DNA from: Labrys wisconsinensis
GTDB lineage: Bacteria > Pseudomonadota > Alphaproteobacteria > Rhizobiales > Labraceae
Assembly: GCF_030814995.1 (NCBI RefSeq)
Contig: NZ_JAUSVX010000010.1
Span: forward strand, 1 to 64,000
DNA length: 64,000 nucleotides
Reading direction: 5' to 3'
The notes under the pieces were generated by a model. It saw only the letters and a list, made by a program, of their open reading frames with translations, was not told the DNA's origin and searched no databases. A program made the position numbers and the translations under genes. This document shows positions 18,043 through 25,956 of this stretch, piece after piece. The number at the start of each line of letters is the position of its first letter. Position 1 is the first letter of the stretch.

Positions 18043-18841
18043 GCGGCGCCTCGGGCGCGGCTGCGGCGAGACGCGCCCGCCGGGGCGTGTCGAGGCCGAT
18101 ATGGGCGGCGAGCAGCGCCCGCGTATGGGGATGGGCGGGAGCGGCCAGCACCTCAGCCGTCCGCCCCTGCTCCACCAGCCGGCCGCGATGCAGCACGGCG
18201 ATGCGGCCGGCGAGCTCGGAGGCGAGCGCGATGTCGTGGGTGACGAAGACCAGGGTCAGGCCGCGCTCGCGCACCAGAGCGTCGAGCAGGTCGGCGACGT
18301 GGCGCTGCACCACGCTGTCGAGGGCGCTGGTCGGCTCGTCGGCAATCAGGATGGCGGGATCTCCGGCGAGCGCCGCGGCCAGGGCGATGCGCTGGCGCTG
18401 GCCGCCGGAGAACTGGTGCGGGAAGCGCCCGAGCCGCTCGCGCCCGCCGGGGATGCGCACCTGGTCGAGCAGCTCGGCCGCCCGCGCCAGCGCTGCGGCG
18501 TGGCCGCCGCCGTGATGGGCCAGCACCACTTCGGCAATCTGCTCGCCCACCGTCATGACGGGATCGAGGCTGCCGTTCGGATCCTGGAACAGCATGCCGG
18601 TGTCGCGGCCCGGCCGCGGCGGCCGGCCGAGCGCCGGGAAGACGATGCGGCCCGCGACCCCAGCCTCACGCGGCAGCAGGCCGGCGACGGCGAGCGCCAG
18701 GGTCGACTTGCCCGAGCCGCTCTCGCCGATGATGGCGAGGCGCTCGCCGGCGTCGAGCACGAGATCGACACCCGACAGCACGGGTTCGCCCGCGCCATAG
18801 GCGACGGCGAGCCCGTGCACGACGAGGATCGGCTCAGCCAT
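18035..18841 (-). CDS. ABC transporter ATPase, oligopeptide/dipeptide type (DppD-like)
   Basis: 268 residues. Walker A GESGSGKST, signature FSGGQRQRIALAAAL and Walker B ILIADEPTSALD. It pairs with the next ATPase to drive the two-permease importer. Overlaps the permease gene upstream by 8 bp (18834-18841), so translation is probably coupled. Short for DppD; the C-terminal tail after the D-loop is abbreviated. Confidence 0.88.
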   Translation of the reverse strand: MAEPILVVHGLAVAYGAGEPVLSGVDLVLDAGERLAIIGESGSGKSTLALAVAGLLPREAGVAGRIVFPALGRPPRPGRDTGMLFQDPNGSLDPVMTVGEQIAEVVLAHHGGGHAAALARAAELLDQVRIPGGRERLGRFPHQFSGGQRQRIALAAALAGDPAILIADEPTSALDSVVQRHVADLLDALVRERGLTLVFVTHDIALASELAGRIAVLHRGRLVEQGRTAEVLAAPAHPHTRALLAAHIGLDTPRRARLAAAAPEAPHG

Positions 18842-19649
18842 GGCCGGGGCCTCCGCGCGTCAGGCCCTGGCCGACGAGATGCACGGTGAGCACGGTGGCC
18901 ACCAGCGCCAGGCCCGGCACGACCGACAGGAACGGCGCCGTCCTGAGCACGGCCCGCCCTTCGGCGATCATGCTGCCCCAGCTCACCCGATTGGGATCGC
19001 CGAAGCCGAGGAAGGACAGCGCCGCCTCGATCAGGATCGCCGCTGCCACCGTGATGGCCGCAAGCGAGCCCACCGGCCCGAAGGCGTTGGGCAGGATCTC
19101 GCGAAAGGCGATGGCGAAAGGCCCCATGCCCATGGTGCGCGCCGCGGCGACGAAGTCGCGCTCGCGCAGCGACAGCACCTCCGCCCGCACCACCCGGGCG
19201 GCCGGGGTCCAGCCGCCGAGGGCGATGGCGAGGATCAGCGTCGGCACGCTCGGCCCGGTGACGCTGACGGCGGCGAGAGCGAGCAGGAAGCCGGGGACGG
19301 TCTGGAACGCCTCGGTGATGCGCATCAGCACCGCATCGGCGAGGCCGCCCCGGAAGCCGGCCAGCACGCCGACGACGCTGCCCGCCCCGAGCGCGGCGGC
19401 CGCCGAGGCGACGGCGACCAGGAGCGTGGTGCGCGCGCCGTGCATCAGCCCGGCGAGGACGTCGCGCCCCAGCCGGTCGGTGCCGAGCGGATGCGCGGCG
19501 TCGGCGAACGGCCGCAGCAGCGGCTCGGCGACGATCGCCAGGGGATCGCCGGGCCGGATCGCCGGCGCGAGCAGGGCCATCAGCACGAGGCCGAGCAGCA
19601 GGCCGGCCCCGATCCGGGCCGTCGGGTCGAGACGGCGCCAGGCCGTCAC
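18834..19649 (-). CDS. ABC transporter permease, DppC type
   Basis: 271 residues with a GTG start at 19649 that overlaps the preceding TGA (GTGA), with GGGGAGCG upstream. Several hydrophobic segments and the motif HPLGTDRLGRDVLAGLMHGAR place it in the DppC/OppC family. The later loop RERDFVAAARTMGM...REILPN is the ATPase-docking loop. It forms the channel with the DppB-type permease. Confidence 0.88.
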   Translation of the reverse strand: MTAWRRLDPTARIGAGLLLGLVLMALLAPAIRPGDPLAIVAEPLLRPFADAAHPLGTDRLGRDVLAGLMHGARTTLLVAVASAAAALGAGSVVGVLAGFRGGLADAVLMRITEAFQTVPGFLLALAAVSVTGPSVPTLILAIALGGWTPAARVVRAEVLSLRERDFVAAARTMGMGPFAIAFREILPNAFGPVGSLAAITVAAAILIEAALSFLGFGDPNRVSWGSMIAEGRAVLRTAPFLSVVPGLALVATVLTVHLVGQGLTRGGPGHG

Positions 19650-20644
19650 CGCTGCGCGCTCCCCACCCGCGGGTCGAGCCGGGCATAGGCGAGGTCGACC
19701 AGCAGGTTGGCGGCGATCACCGCCACGGCGCCGCACAGGATGACGCCGAGCAGCAGCGGCATGTCGCGCTTGGCCACCGCCTCGGCCGCCAGGCGCCCGA
19801 AGCCCGGCACCGCGAAGACGCTCTCGACCACGACGCTGCCGCCGAGCATCGAGGCCGCCTGCAGGCCGAGCATGGTGACGACCGGCAGCAGGGCGTTGCG
19901 GGCGACGTGCCGCCAGACCACGCGCCGGCGCGGGATGCCGCGGGCCCGCAGCGCCAGGACGAAGGGCTCGTGCCAGAGCGCCGCCATGCGGTCGCGCATC
20001 AGCCGGAGATAGAGCGCGAGATAGACCAGCGAGAGGGTCGCCACCGGCAGGGCGAGGTGCAGGCCGATGTCGGCGAGGCGCGCCAGGCCGGTCTTGCCGG
20101 AGGCGATGGTCTCGATGCCGCCGACGGGGAGCCAGCGCAGGTCGACGGCGAAGACGACGATCAGCACCAGGCCGAGCCAGAAGCCCGGCACGGCATAGAG
20201 CGCCAGGGACGCGAGCGACAAGGCGCGGTCGCGCAGCGAGCCCGGCCGGGCGCCGGCGAGGACGCCGAGCAGCGAGCCGAGGCCGAAGGCGATCGTCGTG
20301 GCGAGCCCCATCAGGGTGAGCGTCACCGGCAGGCGCTCCAGCACGACGTCGCGCACCGGCCGCTCGAAGGCGCTGGACCAGCCGAGATCGCCCTCGGCCA
20401 GCGCCCCGGCATAGGCGGCCAAGCGCTGCACCGGCCCACGGTCGAGCCCCCAGGCGGCGCGCAGCTCGGCGATGCGCTGCGCATCCGCCCCGCCCGCCCC
20501 GGCGAGATAGGCGTCGACCGCGTCCCCCGGCGCCGCCTCCAGCAGCAGGAAGCTGCCGAGAAGGACGATGGCGAGCACCGGCACGGCGCCGGCGATCCGG
20601 CCGAGGACGACGGCGAGGACGCGCGGGATGGCCATGCCCGTCAT
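19646..20644 (-). CDS. ABC transporter permease, DppB type
   Basis: 332 residues from the ATG at 20644; a second ATG at 20635 is equally possible, and neither has a clear ribosome site. Six hydrophobic segments, starting with VLAIVLLGSFLLLEAAPGD. ATPase-docking loop LRARGIPRRRVVWRHVARNALLP, and a family-typical C-terminal DLAYARLDPRV. The upstream frame to 20764 reads through a GC-rich palindromic gap and is not counted as coding. Confidence 0.87.
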   Translation of the reverse strand: MTGMAIPRVLAVVLGRIAGAVPVLAIVLLGSFLLLEAAPGDAVDAYLAGAGGADAQRIAELRAAWGLDRGPVQRLAAYAGALAEGDLGWSSAFERPVRDVVLERLPVTLTLMGLATTIAFGLGSLLGVLAGARPGSLRDRALSLASLALYAVPGFWLGLVLIVVFAVDLRWLPVGGIETIASGKTGLARLADIGLHLALPVATLSLVYLALYLRLMRDRMAALWHEPFVLALRARGIPRRRVVWRHVARNALLPVVTMLGLQAASMLGGSVVVESVFAVPGFGRLAAEAVAKRDMPLLLGVILCGAVAVIAANLLVDLAYARLDPRVGSAQR

Positions 20645-20771
20645 CAGCAGAGGGAGACGGCAGGAAGCCTTCTCCGCTCGGCGGGGAAGGTGCCCTTGGG
20701 GAGCAAGGGCAGATGGGGTGCCCCCTCCGTCCGTGGCCAGGGAAAGACGAGCATGAGCCTGCAACCCGTCC

Positions 20772-22379
20772 CTATTGCTTCACCCAGGCATCGGCCCAGT
20801 TCGACACCGCCCAGCGCGGATTGTTCGACACGTTCCCGACGGTGTCGCGCGCCACGGTGATGAAGCTGAACTCGGCGACGTTGATCAGCGGCAGGTCCTG
20901 CGCCGCCTTCCGCTGCAGCGCCTTGTAGAGCTCGGCGCGCTTCGCATCGTCGATGGTCGAGGCGGCGTCCCGGATCAGGCCGTCGACCTCGGGGTCGGCA
21001 TAGCCGTACTGGTTGGAGAAGGGCACGCCGGCGGGCAGGCCGCTCTGGAACAGGATGGTGGTCGAGATCGCCGGGTCCTGGCGGTAGACCGGCGTCGCCA
21101 CGGCGATGTCGAAGGCGTGGTCGGTATAGACCGCCTTCAGATGCGCCGGCGTGTCGTTCGAGACGATCTGCGCATCGATGCCGACCTTGCCGTAGGCCTG
21201 GCGCAGATAGTCGCCGAACTGCTTGGTCTCGTTGAAGAACGGCGCAGGCAGGAGCTTCAGCCTGAAGCGGATGCCGTCGGCGCCGCGCTTGTAGCCGGCC
21301 TCGTCGAGCAGCGCCTCGGCCCGGGCGGGATCGAAGGGATAGCGCGCGACGTCGGGGGTGTAGAAGGTCTTGTCGTATTGCGGCACCGGGCCGGTGGCGG
21401 CCTTGGCATAGCCGAGGAAGATCGTCTTCACCACGAAGTCGCGGTCGATGGCGTGGGCCAGCGCCCGGCGCACCCGGACGTCTGCGAGTTCCTTGCGGCG
21501 ATGGTTGATCTCGACCACCAGCTGGTAGGTCAGGCCCTCGTAGCCGTTGGTGTAGACCTTCAGGCCCGGCACCCGCGAGATGCGGTCGAGATCGGCCAGC
21601 GGCACGGCGGAGAAGGCGGCGAGCTCGATCTGCTCGGCCTCCAGGGCGCTGGCGGCCGAGGCGCGGTCGGGCAGCACCTGGAACACGATCTCGTCGAGCG
21701 ACGGCGCAGTCCGGTCCCAATAGGCCTCGTTGCGCTTCAGCAGATAATATTCGCCCGGGCGGTGCTCGGCGAGCTTGAACGGACCGGTGCCGATCAGGGC
21801 CTGGTTGGCCGGGTTCTTGGTGATGTCCGAGCCGGCATAGACATGTCTAGGCAGCACCGAGGTCACGACCGGCAGGGCGTTGCGGATCAGCTGGAACGGC
21901 GTCGGCGCCGAGAAGCGCAACACCGCGGTGCGCGCGTCCGGCGTCTCGACGGCCTCCAGGTTCTTGAACACCACCCGGCCGAGGTTCTGCAGCGGCTTCC
22001 ACACCTCCAGCGCCGAGAAGGCGACGTCGGCCGAGGTGAAGGGCTTGCCGTCGTGCCAGGTGACGCCCTCGCGCAGCCGGAAGGTGATGGAACGCCCGTC
22101 CGCGGCGCCCTCCCAGGCGGTGGCCAGGCGCGGGCTGAGCCCGTCCTTGCCGTCATAGGACTGTTCGGCCAGCGGCTCGACCACCTTGCTGGCGACGAAG
22201 AACACGCCGTTGGAGGCGACGATGGCCGGGTTGAGGTTGGACGGCTCGCTGTCGGCGGCGACGACGAGGCGCCCGCCCCGGACCGGCTGGCCGGCCCATC
22301 CAAGGCGCGGCAGCGCGAGCAGCGCGGCGGCGCCGGCGGAGCCCGCGACGAGGGAACGGCGGCTGATGAGGTGGGTCAT
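20772..22379 (-). CDS. ABC substrate-binding protein, family 5 (dipeptide/oligopeptide type)
   Basis: 535 residues from the ATG at 22379, preceded by AGGGAGC. The N-terminus ISRRSLVAGSAGAAALLAL is a twin-arginine-type signal peptide. Family 5 features include NLNPAI, the LREGVTWHDGKPFTSADVAFS block at about residues 100-120, and GTGPFKLAEHRPGE. It captures the solute for the DppBCDF-like importer encoded downstream. The ligand could be a peptide, an opine or another amine; neighbouring hydrolases suggest a nitrogenous amide. Confidence 0.88.
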   Translation of the reverse strand: MTHLISRRSLVAGSAGAAALLALPRLGWAGQPVRGGRLVVAADSEPSNLNPAIVASNGVFFVASKVVEPLAEQSYDGKDGLSPRLATAWEGAADGRSITFRLREGVTWHDGKPFTSADVAFSALEVWKPLQNLGRVVFKNLEAVETPDARTAVLRFSAPTPFQLIRNALPVVTSVLPRHVYAGSDITKNPANQALIGTGPFKLAEHRPGEYYLLKRNEAYWDRTAPSLDEIVFQVLPDRASAASALEAEQIELAAFSAVPLADLDRISRVPGLKVYTNGYEGLTYQLVVEINHRRKELADVRVRRALAHAIDRDFVVKTIFLGYAKAATGPVPQYDKTFYTPDVARYPFDPARAEALLDEAGYKRGADGIRFRLKLLPAPFFNETKQFGDYLRQAYGKVGIDAQIVSNDTPAHLKAVYTDHAFDIAVATPVYRQDPAISTTILFQSGLPAGVPFSNQYGYADPEVDGLIRDAASTIDDAKRAELYKALQRKAAQDLPLINVAEFSFITVARDTVGNVSNNPRWAVSNWADAWVKQ

Positions 22380-22452
22380 GCGGTTGCTCCCTAAAGCGTC
22401 TCGCGATCTGGCGGACTCGCCAGGACCCGCAAAGACGCGTCGAAACAAAGAG

Positions 22453-23679
22453 TTAGAGCAAAGCGGCGTTTCCGCCCAAAGACGCCTTGCTCGAAGGGAT
22501 ATCGTCGGTAGGGGACGCCGGCCCGGCGATCACCGCGAGCGCCGCCGCCACGCCCGCCTCGGCCGCCGCCGGCAGGCCGAGCGAGCGCAGCGCCGCGCCG
22601 AGCGCCGCGATCGCGGTCACGGCGAAGACCGGCTGGGCGGCCGGCCCCATATGCCCGAGGCGCAGCACCTTGCCGGCGGTCTCGCGCCGGCCGAGCGAGA
22701 CCAGCACGCCGAACCGGTCGCGCATGCGGTCGCGCAGCGCCTCGTCGGAGATACCGGCCGGCAGCTTGAACACCGTGGCCGTGGGCGCGGCGATCGCTTC
22801 GCTGCGCGGCCAGAGCTCGAGGCCGAGAGCCCGCACCCCGGCGCGGGCCGCCCTCGCCGTCAGCGCGTGGCGGGCCCAGACCGCCTCGGGCCCTTCGGCG
22901 GCGTAGCGCTCCAGCGCCGCGTCGAGCCCGTATATTTCGGGAATGGACGGCGTCACCGGGAAGGGCCGGTCGCGCCGCCAGGCGTGCCGCCAGTCGAGGA
23001 GGCTGAGGAAGGAGGCGCGGGGGGCGTCGGGATTGTCGGCGATGCGGGCCCAGGCCCGCTCGCTGACGCCGAGCAGCGTCAGGCCCGGCGTGCCGCCGAG
23101 GCACTTGGAGGGCGAGGCGCAGAAGATGTCGGCATCGACCTCCTCCGGATGCACGTCCATGCCGCCGAAGGAGGAGACCGCGTCGACGATCATATAGCCG
23201 CCGTGCCGCGCCACCACGGCGCCGATCTCGGCGAGCGGGTTGATCGTGCCGGACGGCGTGTCGAGGTGGCAGACGGAGACGACGGCGATGTCGGGCCGCC
23301 GGCGCAGGGCCTCGGCCACCGCGGCCGGATCGATCGCCGCGTCATAGGGCACGGCGAGCTCGATCACTTCCCGGCCGTGACGGGAGGCCCAGCCGCCGAA
23401 GCCCTTGCCGTAGACGCCGGAGACCAGGTTGAGCACCACGTCGTCGCGCCGGATCAGGCCGGCGGCCGCCGCCTCGATGCCGAGGATCGCCTCGCCCTGC
23501 AGGATGACGGGCGGGTTGGAGAGGCGCAGGGCCGCCCGGGCCTTCTCGACCACGCCCTCGTAGAAGCCCTGGAAGGCCGGGTCCGTGTCGTAGACCACGG
23601 GTCGCGCCATCGCCGCCAGCACCTCGGGATAGGCCGTCACCGGGCCGGTGGTCAGCATCAGGGGCGGAGGCAGGGGCAT
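22453..23679 (-). CDS. Class V aminotransferase, pyridoxamine-pyruvate transaminase-like
   Basis: 408 residues from the ATG at 23679 (an alternative start at 23658 gives MLTTGPVTAYPEV). PLP-dependent fold type I; the Schiff-base Lys is residue 192 in SPSKCLGG. Stretches such as GPVTAYPEVL, VVLNLVSGVYGKGFG, HLDTPSGTINP, IVDAVSSFGGM and EGPEAVWARHALTA closely follow, from memory, the Mesorhizobium loti pyridoxamine-pyruvate transaminase of vitamin B6 degradation. Serine/alanine-glyoxylate aminotransferases are the alternative. First gene of the minus-strand operon, 73 bp before the binding-protein gene. No other vitamin B6 degradation gene is recognised here. Confidence 0.8.
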   Translation of the reverse strand: MPLPPPLMLTTGPVTAYPEVLAAMARPVVYDTDPAFQGFYEGVVEKARAALRLSNPPVILQGEAILGIEAAAAGLIRRDDVVLNLVSGVYGKGFGGWASRHGREVIELAVPYDAAIDPAAVAEALRRRPDIAVVSVCHLDTPSGTINPLAEIGAVVARHGGYMIVDAVSSFGGMDVHPEEVDADIFCASPSKCLGGTPGLTLLGVSERAWARIADNPDAPRASFLSLLDWRHAWRRDRPFPVTPSIPEIYGLDAALERYAAEGPEAVWARHALTARAARAGVRALGLELWPRSEAIAAPTATVFKLPAGISDEALRDRMRDRFGVLVSLGRRETAGKVLRLGHMGPAAQPVFAVTAIAALGAALRSLGLPAAAEAGVAAALAVIAGPASPTDDIPSSKASLGGNAALL

Positions 23680-23781
23680 GGACGACCGGCAAGTTCGACG
23701 GGCCGATCCTAGTCGAGAGCATGCCCGCGGCAAGTCCATTATTTACATCGATGATCGCAAATAGTTCTATCGCCCGGACGA

Positions 23782-24585
23782 CTATTGTGATTTGACGGCC
23801 GTTCTACCTCGGGCGTCGCGGCGATGGTCGAGACCGGCGGCCGGCAGCATCTGGCGGCCGACGAGCCGCATCAGGGCCGGGAAGGACTCGCCGGCGAAGG
23901 CGCGCTCCTGCCGCAGCCGGGCGGCGCCCCAGGCGGCGAGGCCGAGCAGGCCGGCGACGACTAGGCCGGCGGCCACGGGAACGGGCAGGCGGCCGGCGAT
24001 GGCGGCGACGAGGACGATGCCGGACAGGATCGGCGCCACGACCGAAGCGCCGACCATCCAGCTCGAGCCGGCGAGGATCCGCACCGCCCGGCAGGCCCGC
24101 TCGTCGGCGGCGAGGCGGCGGCGCAGGCGCTCCAGCACGCCCATCGCCGTCGCATGGTCGCGCACCGGCTTCAGCGCCTCGACATACAGCGGCACGAACG
24201 CCTCGAGGCGCGCCACAAGGTCCTGGTGATGCGGCTCGTCCCAGACCGCCGCCCTGGCCCAGCCGGCGCCCGTCACCCGGCAGAGCTGCGCCAGGGCCGG
24301 GTTGATCGGCCCGATCCGCTCGGCGGCCGCGCGCCACAGCCGCGACAGCTTGCCCTCCTCGATGGCGTCGCGGCCGCTGCCGGGCCGCTCCCGGTAGGCG
24401 GCCGCGGCGGCGACGGCAGCCTTGAGCGTGCCGAGCGCCGCCTTGTACTCGTTGAGCCTGCCGTGCGGCGGCACGGTCTTCAAGAGGCCGAGCGCCGCCT
24501 TGGCGGCACCCACGGCGCGCTGGCACGCCTCCGGTTCGGAACCGGGCACGGGGTCGTTCCCCGGGGTCGGCAAGACGGTCTCCAC
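23782..24585 (-). CDS. Uncharacterised protein with two C-terminal membrane segments
   Basis: About 267 residues if started at the GTG at 24585; the open frame continues to 24726 but that part has atypical composition. The middle is Ala- and Leu-rich, probably helical (LGTLKAAVAAAAAY, VPLYVEALKPVRDHA). Two hydrophobic spans follow (SVVAPILSGIVLVAAIAG and VPVAAGLVVAGLLGLAAWGA), then a basic tail. I do not recognise the family. It lies alone between the aminotransferase and the sugar dehydrogenase, on the same strand, and the start is uncertain. Confidence 0.55.
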   Translation of the reverse strand: METVLPTPGNDPVPGSEPEACQRAVGAAKAALGLLKTVPPHGRLNEYKAALGTLKAAVAAAAAYRERPGSGRDAIEEGKLSRLWRAAAERIGPINPALAQLCRVTGAGWARAAVWDEPHHQDLVARLEAFVPLYVEALKPVRDHATAMGVLERLRRRLAADERACRAVRILAGSSWMVGASVVAPILSGIVLVAAIAGRLPVPVAAGLVVAGLLGLAAWGAARLRQERAFAGESFPALMRLVGRQMLPAAGLDHRRDARGRTAVKSQ

Positions 24586-24609
24586 GCGATCTCGGCCGGG
24601 CGGCCGACA

Positions 24610-24628
24610 CCGAACCTCCGGGGTTCGG
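24610..24628. terminator. Short hairpin after the sugar dehydrogenase gene
   Basis: Arms CCGAACC and GGTTCGG with a 5-base loop lie downstream of the dehydrogenase stop (minus strand). There is no T-run, so intrinsic termination is only possible. The rest of 24629-24807 shows nothing else. Confidence 0.3.
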
Positions 24629-24807
24629 CCGCGCCTGGCATGGACCCGACCATTAAAGCACGAACACCAGGGCGTGTGGACGGGCCTTGCCTCAGGCGGA
24701 ACGCGAACCATTCCCGCCGGGACCATGCCGGCACGTGGGATGTCCGAGGCCTATCGGCTGTTCGTGAGGTCCCGATGGCCCGGCGCGGTCGGCCCCTGCA
24801 CCGGCGC

Positions 24808-25749
24808 CTACCAGTGGAAGGCGGCGGTGTCGTGACGCCGGCCGACCAGGAAGGCATCGGCGACCAGGCGCAGCGGCGCCACGTCGACATCGGAGCGGCC
24901 GGCGGCCAGCAGCTCGGCCCAATGGGCGTAGATGCGCTGGTATTCCTCCGACGGCGCGCTCACCCCCGGCTCGCCGTTGATCACCAGCCGGGTGCCGCCC
25001 TCGTGCAGGGCGAGCAGCGTGCCGTCCGCGGTCTCGATCTCGATCGTCCAGGTCTGCTCGCCTTCCTGGCGCCAGTCGAAGCTGGCGGAAAGGCTGGCCT
25101 CCTCCGGCCCTTCCAGGCAGGTGAAGGCAAGCGTGGCGGCGATCGGCGTGTCGCTGTTGGAGGGGAAGGTCAGGTCCGCCTTGGCGACGGAGAGCGGCGA
25201 GGGCACGATCTCGGTGACGATCGACAGGGCGTTGATGCCGGGATCGAAGACGCCGAAGCCGCCGGCCTGCCAGACCCAGTCCTGGCCGGGATGCCAATGG
25301 CGAACGTCCTCCTTCCACTGCACGTCGAGCCGCCGGATCGTCCGGCCCTCCAGGAGGCGCCGGGCCTCGGCCACCGCCGGGTTGAAGCGGGAATGCCAGG
25401 TGGCGAACAGCAGCCTCTGCCGCCGCCCGGCCACGGCAGTCAGGGCCTCGACCTCGCTCAGCGTCGTCGCCGGCGGCTTTTCCAGGAGCACGTGCTTGCC
25501 GGCGTCCAGCGCCTCGCGCGCGATGGCGGTGCGCGCATCCGGCGGGGTGCAGACCGACACCGCGACGAGGTCCGGCACGGCAGCATAAAGCTCGGCCGGG
25601 GTGCGGAAGGTCGGCACGCCCGGCACCCCGAGGCCGCGCTGGCTGACCACGGCGGCAAGCTCGAAGCCGGGATTGGCCGCGATGACCGGCAGATGCTGGT
25701 CCTGCGCGATCTTGCCGAGCCCGATCACGGCGATGCGATAAGGTGCCAC
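24808..25749 (-). CDS. L-arabinose / D-galactose 1-dehydrogenase (Gfo/Idh/MocA family)
   Basis: 313 residues. N-terminal Rossmann motif AVIGLGKIAQDQHLP for NAD(P), then LEKPPATTLSEVEAL with the family Lys. ATWHSRFNPAV, WKEDVRHWHPGQ, FDPGINALSIVT and SDVDVAPLRLVADAF match, from memory, the Azospirillum brasilense arabinose/galactose dehydrogenase that starts non-phosphorylated oxidation of these sugars. The sugar importer chvE-gguAB about 3.5 kb away transports the same sugars in related bacteria, which supports the call. Other pathway genes (lactonase, dehydratase) are not in the window. Confidence 0.83.
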   Translation of the reverse strand: MAPYRIAVIGLGKIAQDQHLPVIAANPGFELAAVVSQRGLGVPGVPTFRTPAELYAAVPDLVAVSVCTPPDARTAIAREALDAGKHVLLEKPPATTLSEVEALTAVAGRRQRLLFATWHSRFNPAVAEARRLLEGRTIRRLDVQWKEDVRHWHPGQDWVWQAGGFGVFDPGINALSIVTEIVPSPLSVAKADLTFPSNSDTPIAATLAFTCLEGPEEASLSASFDWRQEGEQTWTIEIETADGTLLALHEGGTRLVINGEPGVSAPSEEYQRIYAHWAELLAAGRSDVDVAPLRLVADAFLVGRRHDTAAFHW

Positions 25750-25956
25750 GGGTGCCCCCTTGCGTTCGACCGCGGCGCAGCGATGGCGCGCCGGTCCGAG
25801 CGCTCGCCTATGGCATGAATTTGGCCGAGGGACCAGTGGCAGGGCGGCGGGGCAGACATCCCCCGATCGCGCCCCGCCTGCATGGACCTATCAGCTCGGC
25901 ATTCCATCAGGGCGAAGGTTGTCCGGGCGCAGCCGCGATCGGCTCCGGCCCCGTCG

